A stretch of DNA of 39,375 nucleotides from an uncultured Verrucomicrobiota bacterium. GTDB taxonomy: Bacteria; Verrucomicrobiota; Verrucomicrobiia; Limisphaerales; UBA9464. How positions within the stretch are numbered: position 1 is the first letter of the stretch; the number at the start of each line of letters is the position of its first letter. The stretch spans positions 1 through 39,375 of the forward strand of contig CAIRNV010000127.1 in the NCBI GenBank assembly GCA_903880005.1. The letters are read 5' to 3'. The notes under the pieces were generated by a model. That model saw only the letters and a program-made list of their open reading frames with translations. It ran no database searches and was not told the DNA's origin. Shown here piece after piece: positions 31,897-39,375 of the stretch. The position numbers and the translations under genes were made by a program.

Positions 31897-33390
31897 TTAC
31901 TTGACCTCGACCTGGATGCGGTACCGCTCGAGCGTGTTGCCCTCGGCTTGGGCCAGGCGCGCCAGGGCCTTGTTGTAGTCGGACTTGGCCCGGATAGCGT
32001 CGGATTGGGCGGCGGTGAAGTCGCGCTGGCGTTGCAGCACGACGAAGGACGTGGACTTGCCGTTCTCGAGCTTCTTTTCCTCGGCTTGGAGGGCGGCCTC
32101 GGAGTACTCGCGGAACGCCTCCGTGGCCTCGACGCGCTGGAGGGCGGCGTCGGCCGTGCGGATGGCGTTGTCGATCTCGACCATGACGGATTGCTCGAGC
32201 TGCTTGAAACGCAGGAGGGTTTGCTCGTTGCGGAGCTTCGCGGCCTGGTGCTCGTTGCGGGCGCGTCGGTTCGAGAAGGGGACGGACAGCCGGATGCCCG
32301 CGCTGTGGTTGGGGTATTGCTGGTCGGCGATGTTGCCGAGGGACGGCGTCAGCATGCGATCCTGCCCGGTCAGGCCGTAGCTGCCGGTGAGGTCCAGTTG
32401 GGGGAACAATTGGTTCCGGGTGAACCGCATGGTGATCCGCTGCTTCTCCAGCTCGAGGCGGGTGCGCTGGATGTCCGGACGCGTTGTGAGGCCCTTGTGC
32501 CAGCTATCCATGCGGTTGAAGGACTCGGGAACCGCCACCAACTGGGCCGTCGGCTCGTAGGACAAATCCTTCTGCGCGACGAAGTCGTCCGTGATCAACC
32601 GCTTCAGGCCGTTCTCCGCGAGCAACAACTGTTGCTGGGCCGAGATGAGGTCCGCCCTGCTGCGCGCGACCTGCGCGGCGGCCTCCTTCTCGTCGAGGGG
32701 AGCCATGTTGCCCACCTCCACGCGCTTCTTGTTCTCGGCAAGCTGACGTTCGGCGAGCTGCAGCGCCTTCTGCTGCACCTTGACCGTTTCACGCGCCGCG
32801 ATGAGGTCGTGGTAGGCGAGGGTGACATCGGTCAACGTGCCGATCATCTGGTTGCGCACGTCGAGTTCGCCCTGCTTCAGGTTGCGCTTCTCGAGCTGGA
32901 TGGTGAGGCGCGGCTGGTCGATCCAGAAGTTGCGAAGGAGCGGCTGGGTCAGGTTGATGGAGGCGAACGGCGTGTACACGAACTCCTGGGACCGGCCGTT
33001 GATCGCACCAGAGTTCCGATTCACGCCCGAGGCAATGTTGTAGGACAAGCCGGTGGGAATGGCCCCGCCGAAGCCCGCCGTGTACTGCTCGATCCAGGAT
33101 TCGTTCGGAGGCGGATTAAACTGGCCGATGCCGGCGAAGCCCGCCGAAGCGCGGAAGGCTTGGCTGGCGCCCATGTTCATGGTGGGCTCGTAGGTCCACA
33201 GCGCCGAGCTCAGGGAAAGCTTCGTCAGCAAGGGCCCATATTGGGCCAACCGGATGTCGAGGTTCTTCTGCAATCCCATGCGCAGGCAATCCTCCAGGGA
33301 CACCGCCTTCACATCGGCCCCCACCGCGACCGCCGCCTGCAACATCGCCGCCGCCCAGCAGGCGGACTTCATCGCTCGAACATGCATCAT
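31897..33390 (-). CDS. TolC-family outer membrane efflux protein
   Basis: A 497-residue protein with signal peptide (MKSACWAAAMLQAAVAVGA within the N-terminus) and two long helical hairpin repeats. VSLEDCLRMGLQKNLDIRLA opens the first, and the coiled segments with ATEAFREYSEAALQAEEKKL and SYNKALARL-type ends close the second. It forms a trimeric channel that links inner-membrane pumps to the outside. No RND, ABC or MFP partner gene is in the window, so it is an orphan here. The start could also be 33372 (second methionine cluster); the frame to 33474 adds non-signal sequence. Confidence 0.9.
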   Translation of the reverse strand: MMHVRAMKSACWAAAMLQAAVAVGADVKAVSLEDCLRMGLQKNLDIRLAQYGPLLTKLSLSSALWTYEPTMNMGASQAFRASAGFAGIGQFNPPPNESWIEQYTAGFGGAIPTGLSYNIASGVNRNSGAINGRSQEFVYTPFASINLTQPLLRNFWIDQPRLTIQLEKRNLKQGELDVRNQMIGTLTDVTLAYHDLIAARETVKVQQKALQLAERQLAENKKRVEVGNMAPLDEKEAAAQVARSRADLISAQQQLLLAENGLKRLITDDFVAQKDLSYEPTAQLVAVPESFNRMDSWHKGLTTRPDIQRTRLELEKQRITMRFTRNQLFPQLDLTGSYGLTGQDRMLTPSLGNIADQQYPNHSAGIRLSVPFSNRRARNEHQAAKLRNEQTLLRFKQLEQSVMVEIDNAIRTADAALQRVEATEAFREYSEAALQAEEKKLENGKSTSFVVLQRQRDFTAAQSDAIRAKSDYNKALARLAQAEGNTLERYRIQVEVK

Positions 33391-33400
33391 GAGATTCAAA

Positions 33401-33431
33401 ATTCTTGGGGCACACGCCCTGCCGACGTCAA
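33401..33431 (-). promoter_or_regulatory. Weak candidate promoter of the TolC gene
   Basis: On the minus strand TTGACG (33431-33426) is followed after 19 bases by AAGAAT (33406-33401). The spacing is longer than ideal and the start site would be close to the first ATG, which would favour the internal start at 33372. Confidence 0.2.
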
Positions 33432-33609
33432 CGCGGCCGTCCTTCCATTTTCCATTGGGCCCGCGTGGCAACAATGACCCTCAGGCTCGCCCGGCGGTTT
33501 CAACAACCACCAGGCCCGCCCTCCAACACTGCCCGCCCATGGCCAACGCCACGAAACGGACACCGAGCCGACGCGCCGGGTGACACGCGCACGGCAACAC
33601 GGCCCCGAC

Positions 33610-34905
33610 CTACGCCGCCGCCGCCGGATAGCGCTTCTCCCCCGTCAGCAACTCGGCCAAGTCCACCGCCGAGCTGAAGGCGTCCTCGTGGAAGCCGTAG
33701 CGGAAGTAGCTGCCGCAGAAGTACACCGCCTGGCCCGGGGATCGACGGTTCAGGCCCGGCAACGAACCCTGAGCCTGGATGGCTCCCAGCGAGAACAACG
33801 GATGCTCGTAGGCGATACGCCGGACCACGCGATCCGGGTCCACCCGGCTTCCGCCGTTGATCGAGACGAAGTAGTCCACGCGGTCGCTCACGCCTTGCAA
33901 CCGGTTCATCCAGTACACGGTCGAGGGACGCGTGCCCCCGCCCGGCGACGGGTCCATGCGATAGTTCCATGCCGCCCATGCCATCCGCGTGCGCGGCATC
34001 TCCCGGGGATCCGTGTGCACCACCGCCTCGTTGGGCTGGTACTTGAACTCGCCCAGCAACCGGCGCTCCTCCGGGTCCGCATCCACGAGCATCGCCAACG
34101 CCTGGTCCGCATGCGCCGCCAGAATCACGCGGTCAAACGACCCGGACCATCCCGACCGCGTGCGAACCTCCGCGCCGCCGGAAGCGTGGCGTCGGACGGC
34201 CACCACGGGGTCCGCCAGCCGCACGCGATCCTGGAAGGGCGGCACCAGGCGGCGGACGTATTCCCGCGAGCCGCCCTCGACCGTCCACCAAGGATGCTGC
34301 GTGTGCAGGCCCAGGAACCCGTGGTTGTGGAAGAATCGAATGAGGGTGGTGGCCGGGAACTCCAGCATCTTGTCGGGAGGCGTGCTCCAGACGGCCGCGC
34401 TCATCGGCACGAGGTACAGGTCGAGGAAATCCGCCCCATATCCGCGCTGGGCAACGTAGTCGCCGATGGAAACCCCGGACCACCGCGGGTCTGAAAGCGC
34501 CGCGACCGCCTCGGCGTTGAAGCGCCGGACCTGCCACAGCAAACGGTAGTGGCGGGGGCGAAAAAGGTTCCGGCGCTGGGCGAACAAGTGGGACAGGCTG
34601 GATCCGGAGTACTCCAGCCCGCTCGGCACGTGCTGGACCGAGAACGACATGTCGGTGGGCTTCACCGGAACGTTCAGCTCCTCAAACAACCGCACGAGCC
34701 GGGGATAGGTCACCCGGTTGAACACCATGAAGCCGGTGTCGAAGGCGACGCGACGGTCGCCCTCGTCCACGTCGATCGTGTTCGTGTGGCCGCCCACGTA
34801 GTCGGCCTGCTCGAACAACGTCAGGTCATGCGACTGCTGGAGCAGATGGGCGCAGCCCATGCCGGCCACGCCCGTCCCGACGATGGCAAGGGTCGGGCGC
34901 GCCAT
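33610..34905 (-). CDS. COG2907-type FAD-dependent amine oxidase-like protein
   Basis: A 431-residue flavoprotein. The N-terminal AIVGTGVAGMGCAHLL is the FAD-binding motif, followed by EQADYVGGHTNTIDV with the conserved GGHT. The C-terminal HEDAFSSAVDLAELL is the second FAD contact. Members of this group occur beside cyclopropane-fatty-acid synthase or DUF1365 genes in many proteobacteria, which suggests action on membrane fatty acids; their exact reaction is not settled. Here it begins 3 bp after the desaturase stop, so the pair is one operon. Confidence 0.9.
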   Translation of the reverse strand: MARPTLAIVGTGVAGMGCAHLLQQSHDLTLFEQADYVGGHTNTIDVDEGDRRVAFDTGFMVFNRVTYPRLVRLFEELNVPVKPTDMSFSVQHVPSGLEYSGSSLSHLFAQRRNLFRPRHYRLLWQVRRFNAEAVAALSDPRWSGVSIGDYVAQRGYGADFLDLYLVPMSAAVWSTPPDKMLEFPATTLIRFFHNHGFLGLHTQHPWWTVEGGSREYVRRLVPPFQDRVRLADPVVAVRRHASGGAEVRTRSGWSGSFDRVILAAHADQALAMLVDADPEERRLLGEFKYQPNEAVVHTDPREMPRTRMAWAAWNYRMDPSPGGGTRPSTVYWMNRLQGVSDRVDYFVSINGGSRVDPDRVVRRIAYEHPLFSLGAIQAQGSLPGLNRRSPGQAVYFCGSYFRYGFHEDAFSSAVDLAELLTGEKRYPAAAA

Positions 34906-34908
34906 GGC

Positions 34909-35889
34909 TCAAGGACGCACCGCGTCGCCACCGATGTGCTTGGCCGCGTTGTAGGCCTCGGAGGGCACGGGGCGCAGGTCCCAGATCAGGCCGAGCCACG
35001 ACATGCAGCGCAGCAGGTAGTAGGTGATGTCCAGCTCCCACCAGTAGAACCCCTGCCGAACGCAAGTCATGTGCTGGTGATGGTTGTTGTGCCAGCCCTC
35101 GCCCAACGTGATGAGCGACAGGATGAAGCTGTTGCGGCTGTCATCGCTTGTTCGATAGCGCCGGCCGCCAAACACATGGGCGAGCGAGTTGATGCACGCC
35201 GTGCCATGGAACAGGACGGTGGTGCTGATGAAGAAGCCCCAGACGAGCATTTGCCCGCCCGTCACGCCCAAGCCGGGAGCCCAAACGGCCAGCGCCTTGC
35301 CCAGGCCGAACAACAGCACCGCGAACAGGAAGGGCACGACCACGTCGAAACGATTGAGGAACACCAGCTCGGGATACTTCGCCAAGTCCTTCACGCGGCT
35401 GTAGTCCGTGGGGAAGTTCTTCTCGCTCGTGATCCACCCGATGTGCGCCCACAGGAAGCCGTGCTGCTTGGGGGAGTGCTTGTCCACCTCCTCGTCCGAG
35501 TGCCGGTGGTGATGCCGATGGGTGGACGCCCACCACAAGGGGCCACGCTGGACGCAGGCCCCGCCCCACAGCGCCAGCACGAATTGCATCCATCGCGACG
35601 TGCTGAAGGTCCGGTGCGAGAAATACCGGTGATAGAAACCCGTGACCGCGAACATCCGCGCGAAGTAGAGGAACACGGCCACCCCGACGGCCGTCCAGCT
35701 CCACCCCGTCCAAATCACGCCCAGGCATCCCGCATGCAGGATGATGAACGGGATCGTGCGGACCCAGTCCACCTTGTTGCGCTTGTCCGCCCGCCGCGTG
35801 ATTTCCTCCGCCCCATGATCGGCGTCGAACCACTGGACGACCGACGACGCCACCTGCGACAGGCGGCCGACTCCTTGCTCCTTCGACAT
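34909..35889 (-). CDS. Acyl-lipid/acyl-CoA delta-9-type fatty acid desaturase
   Basis: A 326-residue membrane diiron desaturase. The three histidine boxes are HRYFSH (87-92), HRHHH (124-128) and HNNHH near residue 270 within GEGWHNNHHQH. Four hydrophobic segments flank them (about 45-62, 66-84, 101-114, 190-235). It introduces a double bond into saturated acyl chains using oxygen and an electron donor not encoded nearby. I chose ATG 35889; a GTG at 35910 with AGGTGAG upstream is an alternative, and 35913 would be TTG. The COG2907 flavoprotein follows at once and may act on the product. Confidence 0.93.
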   Translation of the reverse strand: MSKEQGVGRLSQVASSVVQWFDADHGAEEITRRADKRNKVDWVRTIPFIILHAGCLGVIWTGWSWTAVGVAVFLYFARMFAVTGFYHRYFSHRTFSTSRWMQFVLALWGGACVQRGPLWWASTHRHHHRHSDEEVDKHSPKQHGFLWAHIGWITSEKNFPTDYSRVKDLAKYPELVFLNRFDVVVPFLFAVLLFGLGKALAVWAPGLGVTGGQMLVWGFFISTTVLFHGTACINSLAHVFGGRRYRTSDDSRNSFILSLITLGEGWHNNHHQHMTCVRQGFYWWELDITYYLLRCMSWLGLIWDLRPVPSEAYNAAKHIGGDAVRP

Positions 35890-36018
35890 TTGCAATTGCT
35901 CCAGACTCACCAACTCACCTGCCCACCCTGGGTCCCGCGCACTTGCGCTGGAACGTGGCCCCGGCCTTCGGATCCCCCCGTGGGAAATCCCCGGCCGCCA
36001 GGCCTGACCCGACGATGG

Positions 36019-36038
36019 GCAGTCAGGTCAGACTGCCA
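36019..36038 (-). terminator. Hairpin downstream of the DUF1501 gene
   Basis: GGCAGTC (36019-36025) and GACTGCC (36032-36038) form a perfect 7-bp stem with a 6-nt loop, 80 bp after the DUF1501 stop and 130 bp before the desaturase start. There is no T-run, so termination here is only a possibility. Confidence 0.3.
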
Positions 36039-36118
36039 GCACCCCCTGCCGACGGCCAGCCTTCGTTTTGCATTCATGTCCCGTCCCTTGCCACGGCCCT
36101 CGCCATGAAGGACCAACC

Positions 36119-37576
36119 CTATCCCAAGATCTCCTTCACGACCTCGCCATGGACATCCGTGAGGCGGTAGTCGCGCCCCTGGAACCGGTACGTCAGCCGG
36201 AGATGGTCGATGCCGAAGAGGTGCAGGATGGTGGCGTGGAGGTCGTGGACATGTACCCGCTTGCCCACGGCGTGGAACCCGAAGTCATCGGTGCCCCCGT
36301 GGACGATGCCGGGCTTGATGCCGCCCCCCGCCATCCAAATCGTGTACCCATGGGGATGGTGGTCGCGCCCGACTTGGTCGGGCTTGAGCGCCCCCTGCAT
36401 CATGGGCGTGCGTCCGAATTCGCCGCCCCAAATCACCAGGGTCTCGTCGAGGAGCCCGCGCTCCTTCAGGTCCTTGATGAGCGCGACGGAGGGTTGGTCC
36501 GTCTCCAGGCACCGCTTCTTCAGGTCGAAGACCAAGTTGCCGTCGGGGCCGCCATGGTGGTCCCAGCCACGATGGTAGAGCTGGACGAAGCGGACGCCGC
36601 GTTCGACGAGGCGGCGGGCGAGGAGGCAATTGTTGGCGAAGGACGACCGTCCGGGCGTGGTGCCATACGAGGCGTGGACCTTGGCTGGCTCGCCCGTGAT
36701 GTCCATGACCTCGGGCACGCTGGTCTGCATGCGGTAGGCCATCTCGTAGGCCGCGATGCGGGTCTCGATCTCCGGGTCGCGCAACACGTCGTGACGGGCT
36801 TGGTTCAGGTCACGGAGGACGTCGAGGGACTGGCGTCGGCGTTTCGCGCCCATGCCGGGCGGGTTGCCGACGAACAAGACGGGGTCGCCCTGGGACCGCA
36901 GTGCGACGCCTTGATGAACGGTGGGTAGGAAGCCGGAGCCCCACGATGCGTTCGTGAGCGGTTGCCCGGCGCCGGTCATGAGGACGACGAAGGCGGGAAG
37001 GTCCTTGCTTTCGCTTCCAAGGCCATAGCTGAACCAGGAACCCATGGCCGGGCGACCCGCCAGTTGCGCGCCCGTGTTCATGAACAACGTGGCCGGGTCG
37101 TGGTTGAAGGCCTCGGAATAGAACCCCTGCACGAAGCAAACGTCGTCCACGATGCCGGACAATTGCGGCAGCAGCTCGCTCAGCCACATCCCGGACTGGC
37201 CGTGGCGCGCGAAGGAGTAGGGCGACGCCAGGAGGCGGGAGTTCTTGCCAATCTGGGCCAGGCGGACGTTGCGGACGAGGTCCTCGGGCACCGGCTGGCC
37301 GTCGCGCTTCTTGAGTTCCGGCTTCGGGTCGAACAGGTCCAGGTGCGACGGGCCGCCGGACTGGAAGAGGTAAATGATGTTCTTGGCCTTGGGCGCGAAG
37401 TGCGTCCGGACGGCGCCCGCCGCGGAGGCATCCGGGCCCGCGGCCTTGGGGCCGGCGGACAGAAGGCGCTCATCCAGCAGCGAACCCAGTGCCAGGGCGC
37501 CCATGCCGGTGCCGCATTGTTGCAGGAAACGACGACGCGTGACGTCTCGGAGTCCGTGCGTGTTCACGCGGGTCAT
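36119..37576 (-). CDS. DUF1501 protein with Tat signal
   Basis: A 485-residue exported protein of the sulfatase-like alkaline-phosphatase superfamily. The twin-arginine motif RRRFLQ is at 14-19. Family segments are NIIYLFQSGGPSHLDLFDPKP, GSWFSYGLGSES, YHRGWDHHGG, VIWGGEFGRTP and GRDHHPHGYTIWMAGGG. In planctomycetes and verrucomicrobia these proteins usually sit next to a large DUF1549/DUF1553 cytochrome protein. No such partner is adjacent here, either upstream (the gene there is rlmI-like) or downstream. Confidence 0.93.
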   Translation of the reverse strand: MTRVNTHGLRDVTRRRFLQQCGTGMGALALGSLLDERLLSAGPKAAGPDASAAGAVRTHFAPKAKNIIYLFQSGGPSHLDLFDPKPELKKRDGQPVPEDLVRNVRLAQIGKNSRLLASPYSFARHGQSGMWLSELLPQLSGIVDDVCFVQGFYSEAFNHDPATLFMNTGAQLAGRPAMGSWFSYGLGSESKDLPAFVVLMTGAGQPLTNASWGSGFLPTVHQGVALRSQGDPVLFVGNPPGMGAKRRRQSLDVLRDLNQARHDVLRDPEIETRIAAYEMAYRMQTSVPEVMDITGEPAKVHASYGTTPGRSSFANNCLLARRLVERGVRFVQLYHRGWDHHGGPDGNLVFDLKKRCLETDQPSVALIKDLKERGLLDETLVIWGGEFGRTPMMQGALKPDQVGRDHHPHGYTIWMAGGGIKPGIVHGGTDDFGFHAVGKRVHVHDLHATILHLFGIDHLRLTYRFQGRDYRLTDVHGEVVKEILG

Positions 37577-37750
37577 CCTGATGCGACCCGGCCCTGATGG
37601 GAAGGCTGCCGGTGGAACCAGACGCCGCGTCCCAAGGACCTCGCCACGCGGGTGAGTTTGGGGTGGGCCGGTCAGGATCGCAGGCCGGGTGCCCGCAGCC
37701 GCAGGATGCCGCGGCCACCTTTATCCGCGCCTTTCGGATGCAGAAAGGAG

Positions 37751-37770
37751 GGCGGGTTTTCCAACCCGCC
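37751..37770. repeat. Palindromic hairpin GGCGGGTT/AACCCGCC
   Basis: Perfect 8-bp stem with a 4-nt loop (TTCC on plus, GGAA on minus). Strong stem in a non-coding spacer, without a T-run. Confidence 0.5.
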
Positions 37771-37796
37771 GCCTCAAGCCCACGCCCCATCCCGCC

Positions 37797-37816
37797 GCCG
37801 CGTGAGGGCACGCGGC
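37797..37816. repeat. Palindromic hairpin GCCGCGTG/CACGCGGC
   Basis: Perfect 8-bp stem with the 4-nt loop AGGG, 26 bp after the previous hairpin. Confidence 0.5.
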
Positions 37817-37869
37817 CTACAGCATGGGCGAAGCGTTGGGCTTCACCGGAGGGTTTGGATGTTCCCATC

Positions 37870-37896
37870 TCCCAATGCCGTTTTGGGCAGTTGGGA
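37870..37896 (-). terminator. Imperfect hairpin after the RlmI-type gene
   Basis: TCCCAA and TTGGGA close a stem with an inner GCC/GGC part, 7 bp after the stop at 37904. No T-run follows on the minus strand. Confidence 0.3.
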
Positions 37897-37903
37897 CACG
37901 CCA

Positions 37904-39139
37904 CTAGAACACCCGCGCCCACAGGACCTTCAAGTAACGGCTCTCGGGGCAATTCGACATCACGGGGTGATCCTCGCCCGCGCCCGTGCGGTCCAGGAAC
38001 TGGAGCTTGCGGCCCACGCGATGGGCGGAACGAATGACGAGCCTCTCGAACTCCTCCGCCGAGACGCGGCCGGAGCACGAGCACGTGACGAGCAACCCAC
38101 CGGGCTCCGTCACGACGATCCCGAGGCTGTTGAGGTCCTCGTAGCGCGTGATGCCCTCGTCCTGCTCCAGCTCGTCCCGGCCCTCGACAAGCTTGGGCGG
38201 GTCCAGGATGACGACCTCGAAGGACTTGCGGTCCTTCCGCATCTGCCGGGCATACGCGTAGGCGTCGCAATGCACCCACTCGATGCGGGCCATGTTCAGG
38301 TTGGCATTGCGACGAGCCTGGGCGATGGCGTCCTCGTCGAGGTCCACGGCCGTCACGGAGTCTGCCCCGCCGGCCACCTTCGCGGCCAAGGCAAACCCGC
38401 CCGTGTAGCAACACAGGTCCAGGACGCGCTTGCCCTGCGTCCATCGGGCCAACCGACGACGGTTCTCGCGTTGGTCGCAAAAGAAGCCGGTCTTGTGGCC
38501 GGTCGCGAAATCCACCTCATAGCGGATCCCGTGCTCGCGAATCTTCACGGCGCGCACGGCGTCCGAGGCGTGGTCCTGGACCCGGATTCCCTCCTGTCGC
38601 GCCACGGCTGGATCGACGTGCAGCATCGTGCGGCCCGTGCCCAGGCGCTCGTGCAGTCGCGCCAGCATGGGTCCCAAACGTTGCCACATCCCGAGGCTGT
38701 GCACCTGCACCGACAAGACGTCCCCGAACTTGTCCACGATCAGCCCGCCGAGGCCGTCGCCATCGGAATGGACGACGCGGAAGGCGTCCGTCGTGGCGGG
38801 CAGGGCCAGCGGGCCCAGGCGGAGGTCGATGGCGCGCTCGAGCAATTGCTGAAGCAAGGCGTCCGTCACGGGCGCATCCCCGTGGTGCACCATGCGCAAC
38901 GGCACCCGCGCCGTGGGGTGGAACAACCCGTTGCCAAACATCCGGCCGTTCTTGTCGTACACGTCCACCCACGCGCCCGGCCGGATGTTCCGCGACACCT
39001 CGCCGATCATCGCCGGGTAGATCGTGGGGTGATAGCTGAACGTGCGGAGTCGAACCCACGGCTCCGGCCACGAGGTGGCGGCGGGAGCCGGGGCGATGTC
39101 GGCGGCGGGGGCTGGGGACGGACGCGATTGCACACGCAT
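37904..39139 (-). CDS. RlmI-type class I SAM-dependent rRNA methyltransferase (COG1092)
   Basis: A 411-residue protein with an N-terminal PUA-like domain (about 30-100, with NIRPGAWVDVYDKNGRMFGN), a central region with VVHSDGDGLGGLIVDKFGD, and a C-terminal methyltransferase fold. The SAM motif is VLDLCCYTGGFALAA, the acidic loop VTAVDLDEDAI, and the catalytic-type motif VILDPPKLV. The family methylates cytosine-5 in 23S rRNA (RlmI in E. coli acts at C1962), but substrates of other members differ. About 25 proline/alanine-rich residues precede the PUA domain; ATG 39139 is the only good start. Confidence 0.92.
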   Translation of the reverse strand: MRVQSRPSPAPAADIAPAPAATSWPEPWVRLRTFSYHPTIYPAMIGEVSRNIRPGAWVDVYDKNGRMFGNGLFHPTARVPLRMVHHGDAPVTDALLQQLLERAIDLRLGPLALPATTDAFRVVHSDGDGLGGLIVDKFGDVLSVQVHSLGMWQRLGPMLARLHERLGTGRTMLHVDPAVARQEGIRVQDHASDAVRAVKIREHGIRYEVDFATGHKTGFFCDQRENRRRLARWTQGKRVLDLCCYTGGFALAAKVAGGADSVTAVDLDEDAIAQARRNANLNMARIEWVHCDAYAYARQMRKDRKSFEVVILDPPKLVEGRDELEQDEGITRYEDLNSLGIVVTEPGGLLVTCSCSGRVSAEEFERLVIRSAHRVGRKLQFLDRTGAGEDHPVMSNCPESRYLKVLWARVF

Positions 39140-39263
39140 GCCCTACCCTGCGCCGATGCCGGGCTCAAGCCTTGCGAACGGGAGGCCCACGTCGCGATGC
39201 CCACCCCGTCCCATTCCGTGCGGGCACGACGCTCGTGTCGTGTCTCACAAATCGCTGGTGTTT

Positions 39264-39366
39264 GGTTGCTCCAAGAATGCCCCGGGGCAAGGCGTGAGGA
39301 CGGAGCCTACCCGCAGCGGTCTGTGACGGACGAACCACGACGCCCCGGGGCATTCTTGGAGCAACC
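39264..39366. repeat. 103-bp inverted-repeat element
   Basis: Two perfectly complementary 25-base arms, 39264-39288 and 39342-39366, flank 53 bases. Each arm contains the self-complementary core GCCCCGGGGC. The element lies upstream of the RlmI-type gene, near the right edge of the window, and no coding sequence overlaps it. It resembles a REP/BIME unit or a small non-autonomous mobile element. No target duplication is visible at its ends. Confidence 0.8.
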
Positions 39367-39375
39367 CGAAGGGCC

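Larger units (their letters stand above)
37577..37903. other. Hairpin-rich spacer between the RlmI-type gene and DUF1501
   Basis: A 327-bp region without a supported gene. It contains three separate hairpins: 37751-37770, 37797-37816 and 37870-37896. The density of tight palindromes suggests an extragenic repeat element; the last stem may also end the methyltransferase transcript. Confidence 0.5.

Noticed and set aside
31948-33477. Plus-strand open frame of 509 codons opposite the tolC-like gene
   Set aside because: The sequence mirrors the TolC coding region and has no own domain; the TolC frame has a signal peptide and family repeats.
34549-36108. Plus-strand open frame of 519 codons opposite the oxidoreductase and desaturase
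   Set aside because: Spans two real minus-strand genes and their junction; no conserved motif.
37470-38480. Minus-strand frame of 336 codons covering the spacer and part of two genes
   Set aside because: It runs out of frame through the RlmI-type and DUF1501 genes and the hairpin-rich spacer; composition is low-complexity.
1-39375. Possible tRNA genes, rRNA genes or CRISPR arrays
   Set aside because: Read by eye, no cloverleaf-like segment, rRNA sequence or regularly spaced direct repeat was found in the spacers. A tRNAscan-SE or CRISPR search would be decisive.

Overview
The window is 39,375 bp of GC-rich bacterial chromosome, almost fully coding. It most likely comes from a member of the PVC group, probably Verrucomicrobiota. 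The evidence is the protein families present: a PVC-type membrane-bound dehydrogenase/cytochrome c protein with HEAT repeats, a DUF1501 Tat protein, a pseudopilin-like protein with an [16 protein letters not shown]-type N-terminus, a DUF3500-type protein and a MoxR-DUF58-BatA-DUF4175 cluster. I found no tRNA, rRNA, CRISPR array or intact transposase. Many long open frames on the opposite strand are GC-driven shadows and are left out.

Layout from left to right. (1) 1-5194, minus strand: MoxR ATPase, DUF58 protein, BatA/VWA membrane protein and a DUF4175-like membrane protein that runs off the left edge. A secreted S9 prolyl oligopeptidase-family peptidase diverges from it (5302-7272, plus). 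(2) 7411-12920, minus: ApbE flavin transferase, LeuB, an M48 membrane metallopeptidase, a pseudopilin-like protein and an Elp3/RaSEA-type radical SAM protein. (3) 13126-18401, minus: a translation operon rpsL-rpsG-fusA-rpsJ-rplC-rplD-rplW. It lacks tuf after fusA and stops after rplW instead of continuing into rplB. (4) 18759-22236, plus: a zinc-ribbon Ser/Thr kinase, MutY and an M16 peptidase. (5) 22275-29786, minus: a DUF3500 Tat protein, then a chain of FAD oxidoreductase/halogenase-like protein, Gfo/Idh oxidoreductase, HAD phosphatase and PVC dehydrogenase-cytochrome. The last junctions are tight or overlapping. (6) 29834-39139, minus: an Rpn nuclease remnant, a class C beta-lactamase-family hydrolase, an orphan TolC, a COG2907 FAD oxidoreductase paired with a fatty-acid desaturase, a lone DUF1501 protein and an RlmI-type methyltransferase. 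A 103-bp inverted-repeat element lies at the right edge.

How the genes may work together: regions 1 and 5 look like real operons with coupled translation. Region 1 resembles a chaperone/envelope-stress MoxR-Bat system, and region 5 fits oxidative breakdown of a sugar or similar compound in the periplasm plus cytoplasmic steps. The desaturase/COG2907 pair suggests membrane-lipid modification. I see no unmistakable new defence or biosynthetic system. The most unusual signals are in the translation operon: a strong terminator-like hairpin between rpsG and fusA, a shared non-Shine-Dalgarno start context of rpsG and rpsJ, and the early end after rplW. Next are several short dispersed or palindromic repeats in the spacers.
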